Below are positions 55,816-63,936 of a stretch of 64,000 bases of DNA, piece by piece. The notes below the pieces were generated by a model, which saw only the letters and a program-made list of their open reading frames with translations, was not told the DNA's origin and ran no database searches. A program made the position numbers and the translations under genes. Position 1 is the first letter of the stretch, and each line of letters begins with the position of its first letter. Origin of the DNA: Halobaculum gomorrense (GTDB lineage: Archaea; Halobacteriota; Halobacteria; Halobacteriales; Haloferacaceae); the NCBI RefSeq assembly GCF_900129775.1, contig NZ_FQWV01000002.1, forward strand, positions 62,001-126,000, in the 5' to 3' direction.

Positions 55816-55887
55816 TCCAAGCAGCGCGCTGTGTGAATGCTTACAGCCGACTCGGCGCGATGCCCCCGGCTAAAAAATATGCTGGAC

Positions 55888-55971
55888 TGATACTGTCGGC
55901 TATCGTCGCATGACGGATTTCGACACCCCGGGGTATGGAAAATCGTCACGTAGGTATAGCCGACAGTATCA
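55888..55971. mobile_element. 84-bp MITE with 16-bp perfect terminal inverted repeats
   Basis: The left end TGATACTGTCGGCTAT (55888-55903) and right end ATAGCCGACAGTATCA (55956-55971) are perfect inverted copies. Both are flanked by GGAC (55884-55887 and 55972-55975), a 4-bp target-site duplication. The 52-base interior has no coding capacity. This is the structure of a miniature inverted-repeat transposable element, moved by a transposase encoded elsewhere. It lies in the gap between two sensor kinase genes. Confidence 0.8.
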
Positions 55972-56082
55972 GGACGAGCATCGACTCTAACACATAGCCG
56001 ATGGAAGCAGGTTGGCCCAGTATCTCACGTGACTATTTGATGATAACTACTATACTGCACGCGAGCGTTGGCTGACGTATTC

Positions 56083-58686
56083 ATGACTGAGACGCCCGGG
56101 ACCTCAGTTCTGCACGTTGATGATGACCCTGCCCTCGCGGAGCTGACGGCTGAGATGCTCTCGGGACACAAGGCTCAGTTCACCGTCGAGACGGCAACAA
56201 ACGCCAGTGAGGGGAGAGATCGACTTGCCACACGTAGCTTCGACTGTATCGTGAGCGACTACGATATGCCCGGCCAGAACGGCATCGAGTTCCTCGAAAC
56301 CGTACGCGAGAAGCATCCCAACCTGCCGTTTATACTGTACACTGGGAAAGGGAGCGAAGCGGTTGCGAGCGACGCGATCGCTGCTGGTGTGACGGACTAC
56401 CTGCAAAAAGAATCCGGGACGAGCCAGTATACCGTCCTCGCGAACAAAATTCGCAACGCTGTCGAGAGATACCGCCAACAGGAGCGTGCCCAGGCGACTC
56501 GCGACCGGTTGCGCCAGATCATCGATTTGCTTCCACAGCTCGTCTTCGTCAAAGACGAGGGCGGCGAGTTCCTGCTGGCAAACGAGGCTACTGCCGAGGC
56601 GTACGGGACCACCGTCAGCGACCTCGAAGGAGCCACAGATGCCGACTTCGCCGACTCCGAGGCGGAAATCGAACAGTTCCGCGCCGATGACCAGGCCGTC
56701 ATCGAGTCCGGCGAGCCCAAACACGTTCCCGAGGAGTCGTTGACGACCGAAGACGGTGAAACACGGCTTTTGGAGACGACGAAGATTCCCTACGATCCGG
56801 TCGAGACGACCGGCGACGCCGTGCTCGGTATCTCGATGGATATTACCGAGCGTAAAGAGCGAGAAAACATGCTTCGGCGGTACCAGTATGCATTTGAGTC
56901 GGCTCTCAGCGGAATTGCGATAACTGATCTCGACGGCGAACTGATCGATGTGAACTCTGCGTTCGTTGACATGTGGGGGTACGACAGTACAGAGGATGCA
57001 ATCGGGCGTCCGGCCGTAAATATGTGGAAGCATCCCGAGCAGGCGCAGTCCGTACTGGAGACGATCATAGAACGGGGGCGTCGGGAGGACGAACTCGAAG
57101 CCCTCCGGGCGGACGGGTCGACGTTCTACGCCCGCGGGGTGAACAGCTACCTAACAGACAGCGACGGTGACCCAATCGGGGTGATAGCGTCCTTTTTCGA
57201 TATTACCGACCGCAAGGAACGGGAGGCCGAATTAGAACGGAAACAGGAGTTCCTCGAACAGACCCAGAACGTCGCAGACGTCGGCGGCTGGGAGCTTGAC
57301 CTCCGCACTGACTCACTCCGATGGACCGACGAAGTCTATCGGATTCACGGTGTTGGCCCGGAGTTTGAACCGACGGTCGAAGATGCACTCGCGTTTTACC
57401 ATCCCGAAGATCAGGCGGCAATCCGAGATGCCGTCGAGCGAGTGACAACTGCGGGCGAACCGTACGACTTGGAACTGCGAATCGTCACGGCCGACGACGA
57501 GGTGCGATGGGTCTCTACCCGTGGCGAGCCTCGGTACGAGGATGGTGAAATTGTCGGCGTCCGCGGCACGTTTCAGGACATCACCGAACGGATAGAACGC
57601 GAACAGGAACTGGAAGAAAAAACTGCAAAGCTGGACCAACTGGCAACCAAGTACGAACGCCAGTACCGAACGCTGTTCGAGGAAGCTCCAGTGATGACCG
57701 CACTCACCCGCCCCGAGAACGGCCAACCGATCATCGAGGACTGTAACAGCCAGTTCGCCGAGACCCTTGGATACGATGCGGAGGCAATGATCGGTCGTGG
57801 CCTCGCCGAGTTCTACACGCCCGAAGCGGCGGAAAGAATGCTGTCACAAGGGTACAGCCAGGCGCTCGACGGACAGTTCACCAGAGAAAAACGCGAGCTA
57901 CTAACTATGGATGGAGAGCGTATCGAAACGCTCCTGCGTGCGGTTCCGCGCCGGAGGGCCGACGGCGAGATCATCGGAACGCTAGCGATGTATATCGACA
58001 TCAGCGAACGTGAGTCGGTCAAGCGCGCGAACGAGCGGCTCGAGGAGTTCGCGAGCGTTGTCTCACATGATCTCCGGAACCCGCTAAACGTCGCCACCGG
58101 CCGACTTGAGTTGGTAGCTGAGGAGTGTGACAGTGACCACCTCAGCGATCTCGAAGCGGCGCTCGACAGGATGGAGACGCTGATCGATGATCTCCTGACG
58201 TTAGCCCGGGAGGGCAAAGACGTAACCGATGCTCAGCCGGTCGACCTCTCCACGGTGGTCAACGGATGCTGGGAGAACGTCGAGACGAACCAGGCACGCT
58301 TGATAACCGATATCGACCGAAACGTCTACGCCGACAAGAATCGCCTCAAGCAGGTCTTCGAGAACCTGTTTCGGAACAGTGTGGAACACGGCAGGGCAGA
58401 TGTGACTGTGACAGTTGGAAGACTAGATGACGGGTTCTACATCGAGGATGATGGTCCGGGAATTCCATCGGACGAGCGCGACACCGTCTTCGAGCCTGGC
58501 TACTCTCAGTCGACGGACGGAACGGGGTTCGGACTGAGTATCGTCAAGCGGATTATCACTGCCCACGGCTGGCAGATTCGTATTGCAGACGGAACCAACG
58601 GCGGAGCGCGCTTCGAGATCACGAACGTCGAGTTCGTAACTGTACAGGGCCCCCCGTCCAGTGCGGATCCAGCTGCAGACGAGTGA
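56083..58686 (+). CDS. REC-4xPAS sensor histidine kinase hybrid
   Basis: An 867-residue protein. REC occupies residues 1-125 (phospho-Asp59 in CIVSDYDMPGQNG, pocket HVDDDPA). Four PAS domains follow at about 145-260 (LLPQLVFVKDEGGEFLLANE), 270-385 (ESALSGIAITDLDGELIDVN), 395-510 (GGWELDLRTDSLRWTDEVYR) and 530-640 (EEAPVMTALTRPENGQPI). The HisKA His is in SVVSHDLRNPLNV and the ATP domain has FENLFRNSVEHG, EDDGPGIP and GTGFGLSIV. The kinase core is a close relative of the GAF kinase at 8.3-10.0 kb. The ATG at 56083 is preferred to an upstream TTG because it begins the receiver directly. A GC-rich hairpin follows the stop. Confidence 0.93.
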   Translation: MTETPGTSVLHVDDDPALAELTAEMLSGHKAQFTVETATNASEGRDRLATRSFDCIVSDYDMPGQNGIEFLETVREKHPNLPFILYTGKGSEAVASDAIAAGVTDYLQKESGTSQYTVLANKIRNAVERYRQQERAQATRDRLRQIIDLLPQLVFVKDEGGEFLLANEATAEAYGTTVSDLEGATDADFADSEAEIEQFRADDQAVIESGEPKHVPEESLTTEDGETRLLETTKIPYDPVETTGDAVLGISMDITERKERENMLRRYQYAFESALSGIAITDLDGELIDVNSAFVDMWGYDSTEDAIGRPAVNMWKHPEQAQSVLETIIERGRREDELEALRADGSTFYARGVNSYLTDSDGDPIGVIASFFDITDRKEREAELERKQEFLEQTQNVADVGGWELDLRTDSLRWTDEVYRIHGVGPEFEPTVEDALAFYHPEDQAAIRDAVERVTTAGEPYDLELRIVTADDEVRWVSTRGEPRYEDGEIVGVRGTFQDITERIEREQELEEKTAKLDQLATKYERQYRTLFEEAPVMTALTRPENGQPIIEDCNSQFAETLGYDAEAMIGRGLAEFYTPEAAERMLSQGYSQALDGQFTREKRELLTMDGERIETLLRAVPRRRADGEIIGTLAMYIDISERESVKRANERLEEFASVVSHDLRNPLNVATGRLELVAEECDSDHLSDLEAALDRMETLIDDLLTLAREGKDVTDAQPVDLSTVVNGCWENVETNQARLITDIDRNVYADKNRLKQVFENLFRNSVEHGRADVTVTVGRLDDGFYIEDDGPGIPSDERDTVFEPGYSQSTDGTGFGLSIVKRIITAHGWQIRIADGTNGGARFEITNVEFVTVQGPPSSADPAADE

Positions 58687-58687
58687 A

Positions 58688-58966
58688 CTACCCCACCCTG
58701 CTCGCGCTGACGCGCTCGCTGAGGGTGGGGCTTCCTGCTTCTACGACGCGCTTTGCAGACACCGGAGAGGTGTCCGTAGGGAGCGCAGTCTCCACAGGCG
58801 TTCTTTCGGAGTGTCCCACTCCTAGTGGCTCGACGGGGTAGTTCCGTGGGACAGCGCACGCTTCTTGTCGCGTTCTAACGCTGTCCGTGACTGGAGACTT
58901 CGCAAGGAACGAGCCGTTCCACGTGGCACGGCGAGTGAGTCGAAGCCCACAGGTCGGAACGCCCAT
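58688..58966 (-). pseudogene. TnpB (IS1341/IS605-type) C-terminal remnant
   Basis: The 92-residue frame ends with EPLGVGHSERTPVETALPTD, TSPVSAKRVVEAGSPTL and a short tail. From memory this is the characteristic C-terminal tail of haloarchaeal IS1341-type TnpB proteins. The RuvC and zinc-ribbon parts that should precede it are absent, so the protein cannot be an active guided nuclease. The first 45 residues of the frame (GVPTCGLRLTRRATW...) are not recognisable. The overlapping 3-prime part of tnpB is also where the guide RNA of such elements is encoded, so an orphan RNA is conceivable but unproven. Confidence 0.6.
58691..58730. terminator. GC-rich hairpin after the REC-PAS kinase gene
   Basis: CCCCACCCT and AGGGTGGGG form a 9-bp perfect stem with a 22-base loop starting five bases after the kinase stop. 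It is probably the end hairpin of the IS605-type remnant, but it could also end the kinase message. No T run follows, so termination is uncertain. Confidence 0.4.
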
Positions 58967-59145
58967 CTTACACTCTGGTTGGGCGTTCCCCGATAAAAAT
59001 GCTTGCGTGGGCCTGTGAGACAGCTACCAGTGCATGTAGGAAATATAAAGACGGCGCTGTATCCCCGCCCTACTGCGCTTCTTGTCCGCTTGCGCGCACT
59101 GTGATGCTCGTTGAGGACGGGGGCTTAGCGCCTGCTATCAGCTAA

Positions 59146-59293
59146 ACCACCCTCAGCCGTGTCCGGTTACCACTGAGGACCGTCGAACGGACTATCACGC
59201 TCGTAGCCTGTATTCTGCCTCTTCATATCGATACTATGTGAACAGTCAGACATTACGAAATCTCCCACGAGATGCTGGATAGTACTACCGATA
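59146..59293. other. intergenic stretch downstream of the MoxR operon
   Basis: This holds no gene that I can support. An imperfect structure CCTCAG...CTGAGG (59151-59178) lies where the minus-strand message of the MoxR operon would end and might help termination. The remainder is AT-rich and without visible repeats. Confidence 0.3.
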
Positions 59294-60073
59294 TCAGGCG
59301 GAGGCAGCCGTCCGTTCACCCGACAACACGCGAATTCTCACCACTCGTCTCCGCTGTTCAGCGTCAGTGACCGTCAGCCGGACCGGGGACGCAGCGATAC
59401 CCGCTATCGCGGTCCCGAGCAGCGACAGCGCGGGGTCGCTTCCCTCGTCTCCGGGCAGAGACCCGGAACACGTCAACCGGATATTGAAGACGGACTCCGA
59501 GTGGTGTCCAGTCGTGCGGGCCTCCGTCTCCCACGCGGTAACGAGGCCGGTTCGTCGACAGATGGTGAGCGCCTCCTCAATCGCTGTGCTGGCCTGCTCC
59601 GACGGGAGTTCCGCATCGGTCTGCTCTAAGAGCGCCCATCCGATGGTGGGCATCGAGACACCGGCTATCTCGTCGTCGTGGAACGCTCCTGTCGGGAGCG
59701 GATCAGGTGGATACGTGGCGCTTACCTCGGTCGAAGGATGCCAGCGCCGGACCGTGCCTCCCTCGGTCGGTACGTACCAGCCGTCGCTGTCGAGATGCAG
59801 TTCGCGTTCGATGTCGGCTATCAGGTCGGCCTGGGCGGTCATCGCTGCCGCAGACAGCGAGTGTTCCGAGCCGCGCATTGCATAATCGAAGACGACGAAC
59901 AGCAGACAGACCGCGGCGACGGCAAGCAAGAGCGTCCGTTGCTCCGCAAGCACAACGGCAGCGAGCAACGAAAGCACCGTGAGGAATCCGAGAGCCACTT
60001 GGAGGCTGGACGCCTGCGCAAGCAGACGCTCCCGACGGGACGCCATCGTGCGAGCGTCTACGTCGGGACTCAT
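59294..60073 (-). CDS. membrane-anchored protein, last gene of the MoxR operon
   Basis: A 259-residue protein. Two adjacent helices near the N-terminus (LQVALGFLTVLSLLAAVVLA and LLLAVAAVCLLFVVFDYAM) are followed by a soluble domain of about 180 residues. This includes ADIERELHLDSDGWYVPTEG, FHDDEIAGVSMPTIGWALLE, EALTICRRTGLVTAWETEAR and a closing beta segment SPVRLTVTDAEQRRRVVRIR. I do not recognise a family with certainty; haloarchaeal MoxR clusters often end with such proteins of unknown function. It overlaps the upstream membrane protein gene by four bases, so both are translated together. The soluble part probably lies outside or on the inner face; topology is not decided. Confidence 0.72.
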   Translation of the reverse strand: MSPDVDARTMASRRERLLAQASSLQVALGFLTVLSLLAAVVLAEQRTLLLAVAAVCLLFVVFDYAMRGSEHSLSAAAMTAQADLIADIERELHLDSDGWYVPTEGGTVRRWHPSTEVSATYPPDPLPTGAFHDDEIAGVSMPTIGWALLEQTDAELPSEQASTAIEEALTICRRTGLVTAWETEARTTGHHSESVFNIRLTCSGSLPGDEGSDPALSLLGTAIAGIAASPVRLTVTDAEQRRRVVRIRVLSGERTAASA

Positions 60074-60516
60074 ATCGGCACCGTGTACCAGTAGACAGCA
60101 ATCCCTGCAGCCAGTAGTATCACGAGGACGACGACGGTGGCTGGCCAGACGGTACCCGTAGTCAGCACGATGAACAGTATCGGAAGTACGATACTGACCA
60201 CACCAACCAACAGGTAGCGGTGGGTCCGAGAGAAGCCGCCCTCCGAAGGCAACACCAGCGGCGAGAGGACGACAACGATACCTGCGATCGACGTGAGTGC
60301 CGACGGACGGGAGCCTCCCAGCAGTATCACTATGCCGGTCAAGATACCGACCAGCACTGGCGTCGAGAACTGTCGATCACCGACCAGTAGCACAACACCG
60401 ATCAGAAGGCCACCGATGCCGAACCCGGAGAGTGCAACACCGGTTACGAGCGCTACGCTCAGCGTGTACGGTGATGGCCGTGTGAGTCCGCGACGCTGCT
60501 GGTGTGTTCCACTCAT
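60070..60516 (-). CDS. multi-pass membrane protein in the MoxR operon
   Basis: A 148-residue protein that is almost wholly hydrophobic after a short polar start (SGTHQQRRGLTRPSP). About five to six helices are seen: YTLSVALVTGVALSGFGIGG, LLIGVVLLVGD, VLVGILTGIVILLGGS, SIAGIVVVLSPLVLP, YLLVGVVSIVLPILFIVLTT and VVVLVILLAAGIAVYWY. No family name can be given with confidence (similar genes in haloarchaeal clusters carry DUF labels such as DUF7519). It lies five bases after the DUF58 gene and overlaps the following gene by four bases, so it belongs to one message. Confidence 0.75.
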   Translation of the reverse strand: MSGTHQQRRGLTRPSPYTLSVALVTGVALSGFGIGGLLIGVVLLVGDRQFSTPVLVGILTGIVILLGGSRPSALTSIAGIVVVLSPLVLPSEGGFSRTHRYLLVGVVSIVLPILFIVLTTGTVWPATVVVLVILLAAGIAVYWYTVPI

Positions 60517-60521
60517 AGGTA

Positions 60522-61877
60522 TCAGCCCCTGAGCTGACGGGTCAGTGCGTACTCCGGTCGGTGCTGCCTGCCGCTCCGAACGGCGCCACGCCGGTACAGT
60601 CGACGCTCGGTGATCGAGACACCGGTTTCAGCCGAAAGGGTGGCGGCGAGCGACTCGCTCGCATCGCTCTGCTCGGGGGGAGACAGCAGGTGCACGTCGA
60701 TACGCCCACGGCTTGCTACTGATCGAACTCCAGCGATCGTACGGGCTGTCGTTCTGGAGCCGGTGATGAGTGAGATGTGAGTGGTGCCACCGGTCTGTCG
60801 GTACGCTCGTTGGAGCGCCGTCAGCAGTGAGTTATCCGCCACACCTGCGTGACGTCGGAACGCGGCGACCGTCTTGCCGACCTGCGTTGTCTGCCGGAGC
60901 GGGCGACCTGATGGATCGTTGACCTCCTTGCTAGGCAGAGCCGTTGCAGTCTCGGACACGTCTTCGACAGTGCGAGTAACGTGTTCGATCTCTGCCTCCG
61001 CGGTCTGATGTTCCTGCTGGGTGAACACCAGCTCTCCCGACGGGGAGACGATAGCGACAGCTGCTCGATGGGGGCCGTCGTCTTGATCGAGTTGCTCACG
61101 ACAGACGCTCACCGCGGCATTCCAAGCCGACCGTGACAGACTGCGGAGATCGATCACGATCACCTGTCGCATAGACTGCTGACGCGCCCACTCCCGGACG
61201 TGGGGTGTGCCCTGCCGCGCGGTGGCCTTCCAGTCGATGTGTGAGAGCGGGTCACCGGCGACGTACTCCCTGAGGCCGTCGTATTCGACCCCGGATACGC
61301 TCGATTCCGATTCGGAACGATACTGCTCGGGAGACGCGACGCCGCTGTGGCCCTCCCTGCTCGTGGCATACAGTTCCGCCAGTGGCACGTCGGCATCAAC
61401 GACGGTGAGTTCGGCCACGTAGGTGTGCCCCGGACTGCTGACGGAGCTCATGAGCGTGATCTCGACTCGGTCGTCTTGTGGTGTGATGGGGACCGAAAGT
61501 GTCTGCGGGGTTGGTCCATCGAACGAGTCAGCATTCGTCGCTGTCCGCCCGGTGAGGCTGACGTGATCTACATCTGTGGAGTCCGATACGGACCCGAGAG
61601 AGATGCGGACAGCCGACTCTGTGGTGGTGTCCCGAGATCTCGGAGTCACAGTGACCTCGGCACGCTCGGTAAACTCGCGCAACTGCAGAGTGACGGTGTA
61701 GAATTCGCCGAGCAGAAACAACCCGAGCGCTCCCCCAAGCGCGAGGACGAATCCGTTGTTCGAGATGACACTCAACAGGAACGCACCTCCCATCGCCCCC
61801 AAGAGAAGATACCCGCGTCGAGAAACGCGCAGCACCAACTTCGAGGGATACGCCGAAAGCACCACGTGATTCGTCAT
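60522..61877 (-). CDS. DUF58 domain protein
   Basis: A 451-residue protein. Two helices near the N-terminus (GYLLLGAMGGAFLLSVIS, LALGGALGLFLLGEFY) anchor it. A beta-rich region follows, then the DUF58 signature YDGLREYVAGDPLSHIDWKATARQGT (in pieces) at about residues 205-230. A von Willebrand-like stretch VIVIDLRSLSRSAWNAAVSV comes next, with an acidic region after it. DUF58 proteins almost always pair with MoxR ATPases and are thought to assemble or mature secreted or membrane complexes. The gene overlaps the DUF1616 gene by four bases, giving strict translational coupling. Confidence 0.88.
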   Translation of the reverse strand: MTNHVVLSAYPSKLVLRVSRRGYLLLGAMGGAFLLSVISNNGFVLALGGALGLFLLGEFYTVTLQLREFTERAEVTVTPRSRDTTTESAVRISLGSVSDSTDVDHVSLTGRTATNADSFDGPTPQTLSVPITPQDDRVEITLMSSVSSPGHTYVAELTVVDADVPLAELYATSREGHSGVASPEQYRSESESSVSGVEYDGLREYVAGDPLSHIDWKATARQGTPHVREWARQQSMRQVIVIDLRSLSRSAWNAAVSVCREQLDQDDGPHRAAVAIVSPSGELVFTQQEHQTAEAEIEHVTRTVEDVSETATALPSKEVNDPSGRPLRQTTQVGKTVAAFRRHAGVADNSLLTALQRAYRQTGGTTHISLITGSRTTARTIAGVRSVASRGRIDVHLLSPPEQSDASESLAATLSAETGVSITERRLYRRGAVRSGRQHRPEYALTRQLRG

Positions 61878-62836
61878 TGGGAGTCACCACTAGCCGGCGA
61901 CTGGACGGTCACCAACAGCCGCGTCTCACGGTACGGACTGGGAAGCTCTTCGAAGTTGTCCGTCGATACGATGGATTCTGTCCGATACAGGCGGTAGGTG
62001 AATCGCACCTCACCGGGAGTCTTCGGGGCGACGAGCGTCGTCCGAAGCCGCTTCGTCTCACCGTCCGCAAGCTCGATCTGCTCTGTCCCCAGGATCACCC
62101 CCGCACCGTTCGCCTGCTCGCGCGTCACGACGAGGGTGTACGCTTGTGTCGTGTCCTCCTCGTTGTGTACCGTCGCCACGACAGTGGCAGACGTCCCCGG
62201 AGTGAGCGTCTCCGGATAGTCGTCGGCGGTGAGTCGCCCCTGCTCCGTCTCCGACAGCAGACTCAGCTCCGTGTAGGTCTGCTCCGGCGCCGGTGCCGCC
62301 AGTAGACCGATAAACAGTATCGTTACCACGCCGACCAGCGCCCACTGCTTCCGGGAATCCCGATTGAGAGCGGTCGAAAGCGTCGGTCTCGGTAGACGGT
62401 CGGTAACCCGTCGCTTCGGAGTCCATCCGCCGTCAGCCGTCGGCTTCGGCGCTTGCTGGCCTGTGCTGAGGGTCTGGAGTAACGACATGCCGAGGAGTGC
62501 GCCGGTCAGTAACACCAACGCCGTGAGCAGCCGACCGAACGTGATCCGCCCCGTGAACTCGTTGATAATCAGCGCGACCACGGCGACGATAGCTGGTGAC
62601 GTACCGATGGACACCGCGAGACGCGTCCGGGGCGAAAGGCTCTCGTCGCCGGTCGACTGGAACAGCACCGTCTGGAGTGCGTAGCCGGGAAGCAAGAACA
62701 CCAGTAGTGTCGCCGCAACGAGGCGGACCGACGATCCGGATAAATACGGCTGGAATGTCACTGCCGCCGCGACACTCAGCAGTACCAAGCCACCGGCCTG
62801 CACGTATGTCAGCGCACGAGTCCCGCCCACCCTCAC
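61874..62836 (-). CDS. DUF1616 membrane protein
   Basis: A 320-residue protein with about five helices. The early ones are LTYVQAGGLVLLSVAAAVTF, LVAATLLVFLLPGYALQTVL, SIGTSPAIVAVVALIINEF and LLTALVLLTGALLGMSLLQ; a last helix is WALVGVVTILFIGLLAAPAP near residue 180. The LLPGYALQTVLF segment is a DUF1616 hallmark. After the last helix comes a soluble beta-sandwich of about 130 residues (LTPGTSATVVATVHNEEDTT, ADGETKRLRTTLVAPKTPGE), probably outside the cell. It overlaps both neighbours by four bases. The role is unknown, but the link with MoxR-DUF58 is common. Confidence 0.85.
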   Translation of the reverse strand: MRVGGTRALTYVQAGGLVLLSVAAAVTFQPYLSGSSVRLVAATLLVFLLPGYALQTVLFQSTGDESLSPRTRLAVSIGTSPAIVAVVALIINEFTGRITFGRLLTALVLLTGALLGMSLLQTLSTGQQAPKPTADGGWTPKRRVTDRLPRPTLSTALNRDSRKQWALVGVVTILFIGLLAAPAPEQTYTELSLLSETEQGRLTADDYPETLTPGTSATVVATVHNEEDTTQAYTLVVTREQANGAGVILGTEQIELADGETKRLRTTLVAPKTPGEVRFTYRLYRTESIVSTDNFEELPSPYRETRLLVTVQSPASGDSQ

Positions 62837-63936
62837 TCACCACCGTCAGTAGCGAGCGATGCGTCGGGTGTCGACGGCGTTGTGGGGAGCGTCGTCGCGT
62901 CTACGACCTCGTTGAGTACGTTCCGTGCCGCCTCGGTGTCACCGTTTGTGGCCTGTTCGACGGTGATCCGGTGACAGAGTGCGTCGACAGCCACCTGCTC
63001 GACATCCTCGGGGAGGACGTACGACCGCCGCTCGATCGCGGCCCGTGCCTTGGCGGCTCGCTGGACGCCGATGAGCGCACGCGGCGACGGTGCCGCAGTG
63101 ACGCGGCTGTCCGTCTCGAGTGACCGCAAGAGCGCGACGAGATACTGCTTGATCGGGGCAGAGACGTGAATCGCATCGACGAGTCGCTGCGCGCTGCGCA
63201 CCGCCGCCGGCGTCAACGGGTACTCTGATGCCTGGCGACGGCGACGTTCCTCACCCCGCCCGCGCTGGTCGGCAGTGGCTAGGATGTCCACCAGCGCGTC
63301 GTCACTGCTCGGCGCCGAGACGGTGAGATGGAACATAAACCGGTCGAGTTGCGACTCGGGTAGTGGATACGTTCCTGCCATCTCGAGCGGATTCCGTGTT
63401 GCTACTATGAAAAACGGAGTCGGGAGCGAACGCGTCTCGCCGTCGGTTGAGACGTGTCCTTCTTCCATCGCTTCAAGCAGGGCCGCCTGTGCCTTCGGCA
63501 TCGCCCGGTTGATCTCGTCAGCGATGACGGCGTTGCTGAACACGGGTCCACGGCGGAACTCGAACGCCCCCGCCTGCTCGTTGTAGAGTTGCGTGCCAGT
63601 GATGTCTGCAGGCAGGGTATCCGGTGTGAGCTGAATACGGGCGGCCGGGAGTCCGGCCGCGGTTGCAACTCGCGTGGCGATGGTGGTCTTTGCAACACCG
63701 GGTGCCCCTTCGAGTAGCACGTGTCCGCCAGCGAGAAGCGCCGTCGTTAGCTGCGTGACGACCGCCTCCTGTCCCACGACTGCCTCGCCGACAGTTTGTT
63801 GAAGCCGCTCGTGGAGCGTTGCTGGTGTGAGGTCAGCGGAGGCAGGTGACAGCGCACGCTCCTCGGACATCGGGTAGACGAACGGGTCTCTGCCTACGTC
63901 GCGGCGAGACGTTCGAGGCGAGGTGTTCTCGGGCAT
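62833..63936 (-). CDS. MoxR-family AAA ATPase
   Basis: A 367-residue ATPase of the MoxR branch of AAA proteins, thought to act as a chaperone that inserts cofactors or remodels partner proteins. Walker A GAPGVAKT is at residues 77-84, Walker B is in NAVIADEINRAMPKAQAALLEAM, sensor 1 is FFIVATRNPLEMAGTYPLPE, and the C-terminal lid includes SPRALIGVQRAAKARAAIERRSYV (in pieces). The first 35 residues are a variable extension; an internal Met at residue 23 is an alternative start. It is the first gene of the operon MoxR-DUF1616-DUF58-membrane proteins, coupled by a four-base overlap. Confidence 0.93.
   Translation of the reverse strand: MPENTSPRTSRRDVGRDPFVYPMSEERALSPASADLTPATLHERLQQTVGEAVVGQEAVVTQLTTALLAGGHVLLEGAPGVAKTTIATRVATAAGLPAARIQLTPDTLPADITGTQLYNEQAGAFEFRRGPVFSNAVIADEINRAMPKAQAALLEAMEEGHVSTDGETRSLPTPFFIVATRNPLEMAGTYPLPESQLDRFMFHLTVSAPSSDDALVDILATADQRGRGEERRRRQASEYPLTPAAVRSAQRLVDAIHVSAPIKQYLVALLRSLETDSRVTAAPSPRALIGVQRAAKARAAIERRSYVLPEDVEQVAVDALCHRITVEQATNGDTEAARNVLNEVVDATTLPTTPSTPDASLATDGGE

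Larger units (their letters stand above)
58688..59145 (-). mobile_element. deletion derivative of an IS200/IS605-type element
   Basis: The stretch is bounded by two GC-rich hairpins: CCCCACCCT...AGGGTGGGG (58691-58730) at the tnpB 3-prime side and CCCCGCCCT...AGGACGGGG (59063-59122, one mismatch) at the other. IS605-type transposons carry subterminal hairpins at both ends, and internally deleted copies (called PATEs in Haloquadratum) are known in haloarchaea. Between the hairpins only a tnpB tail remains. The exact ends and the cleavage motifs are not resolved. Confidence 0.5.
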
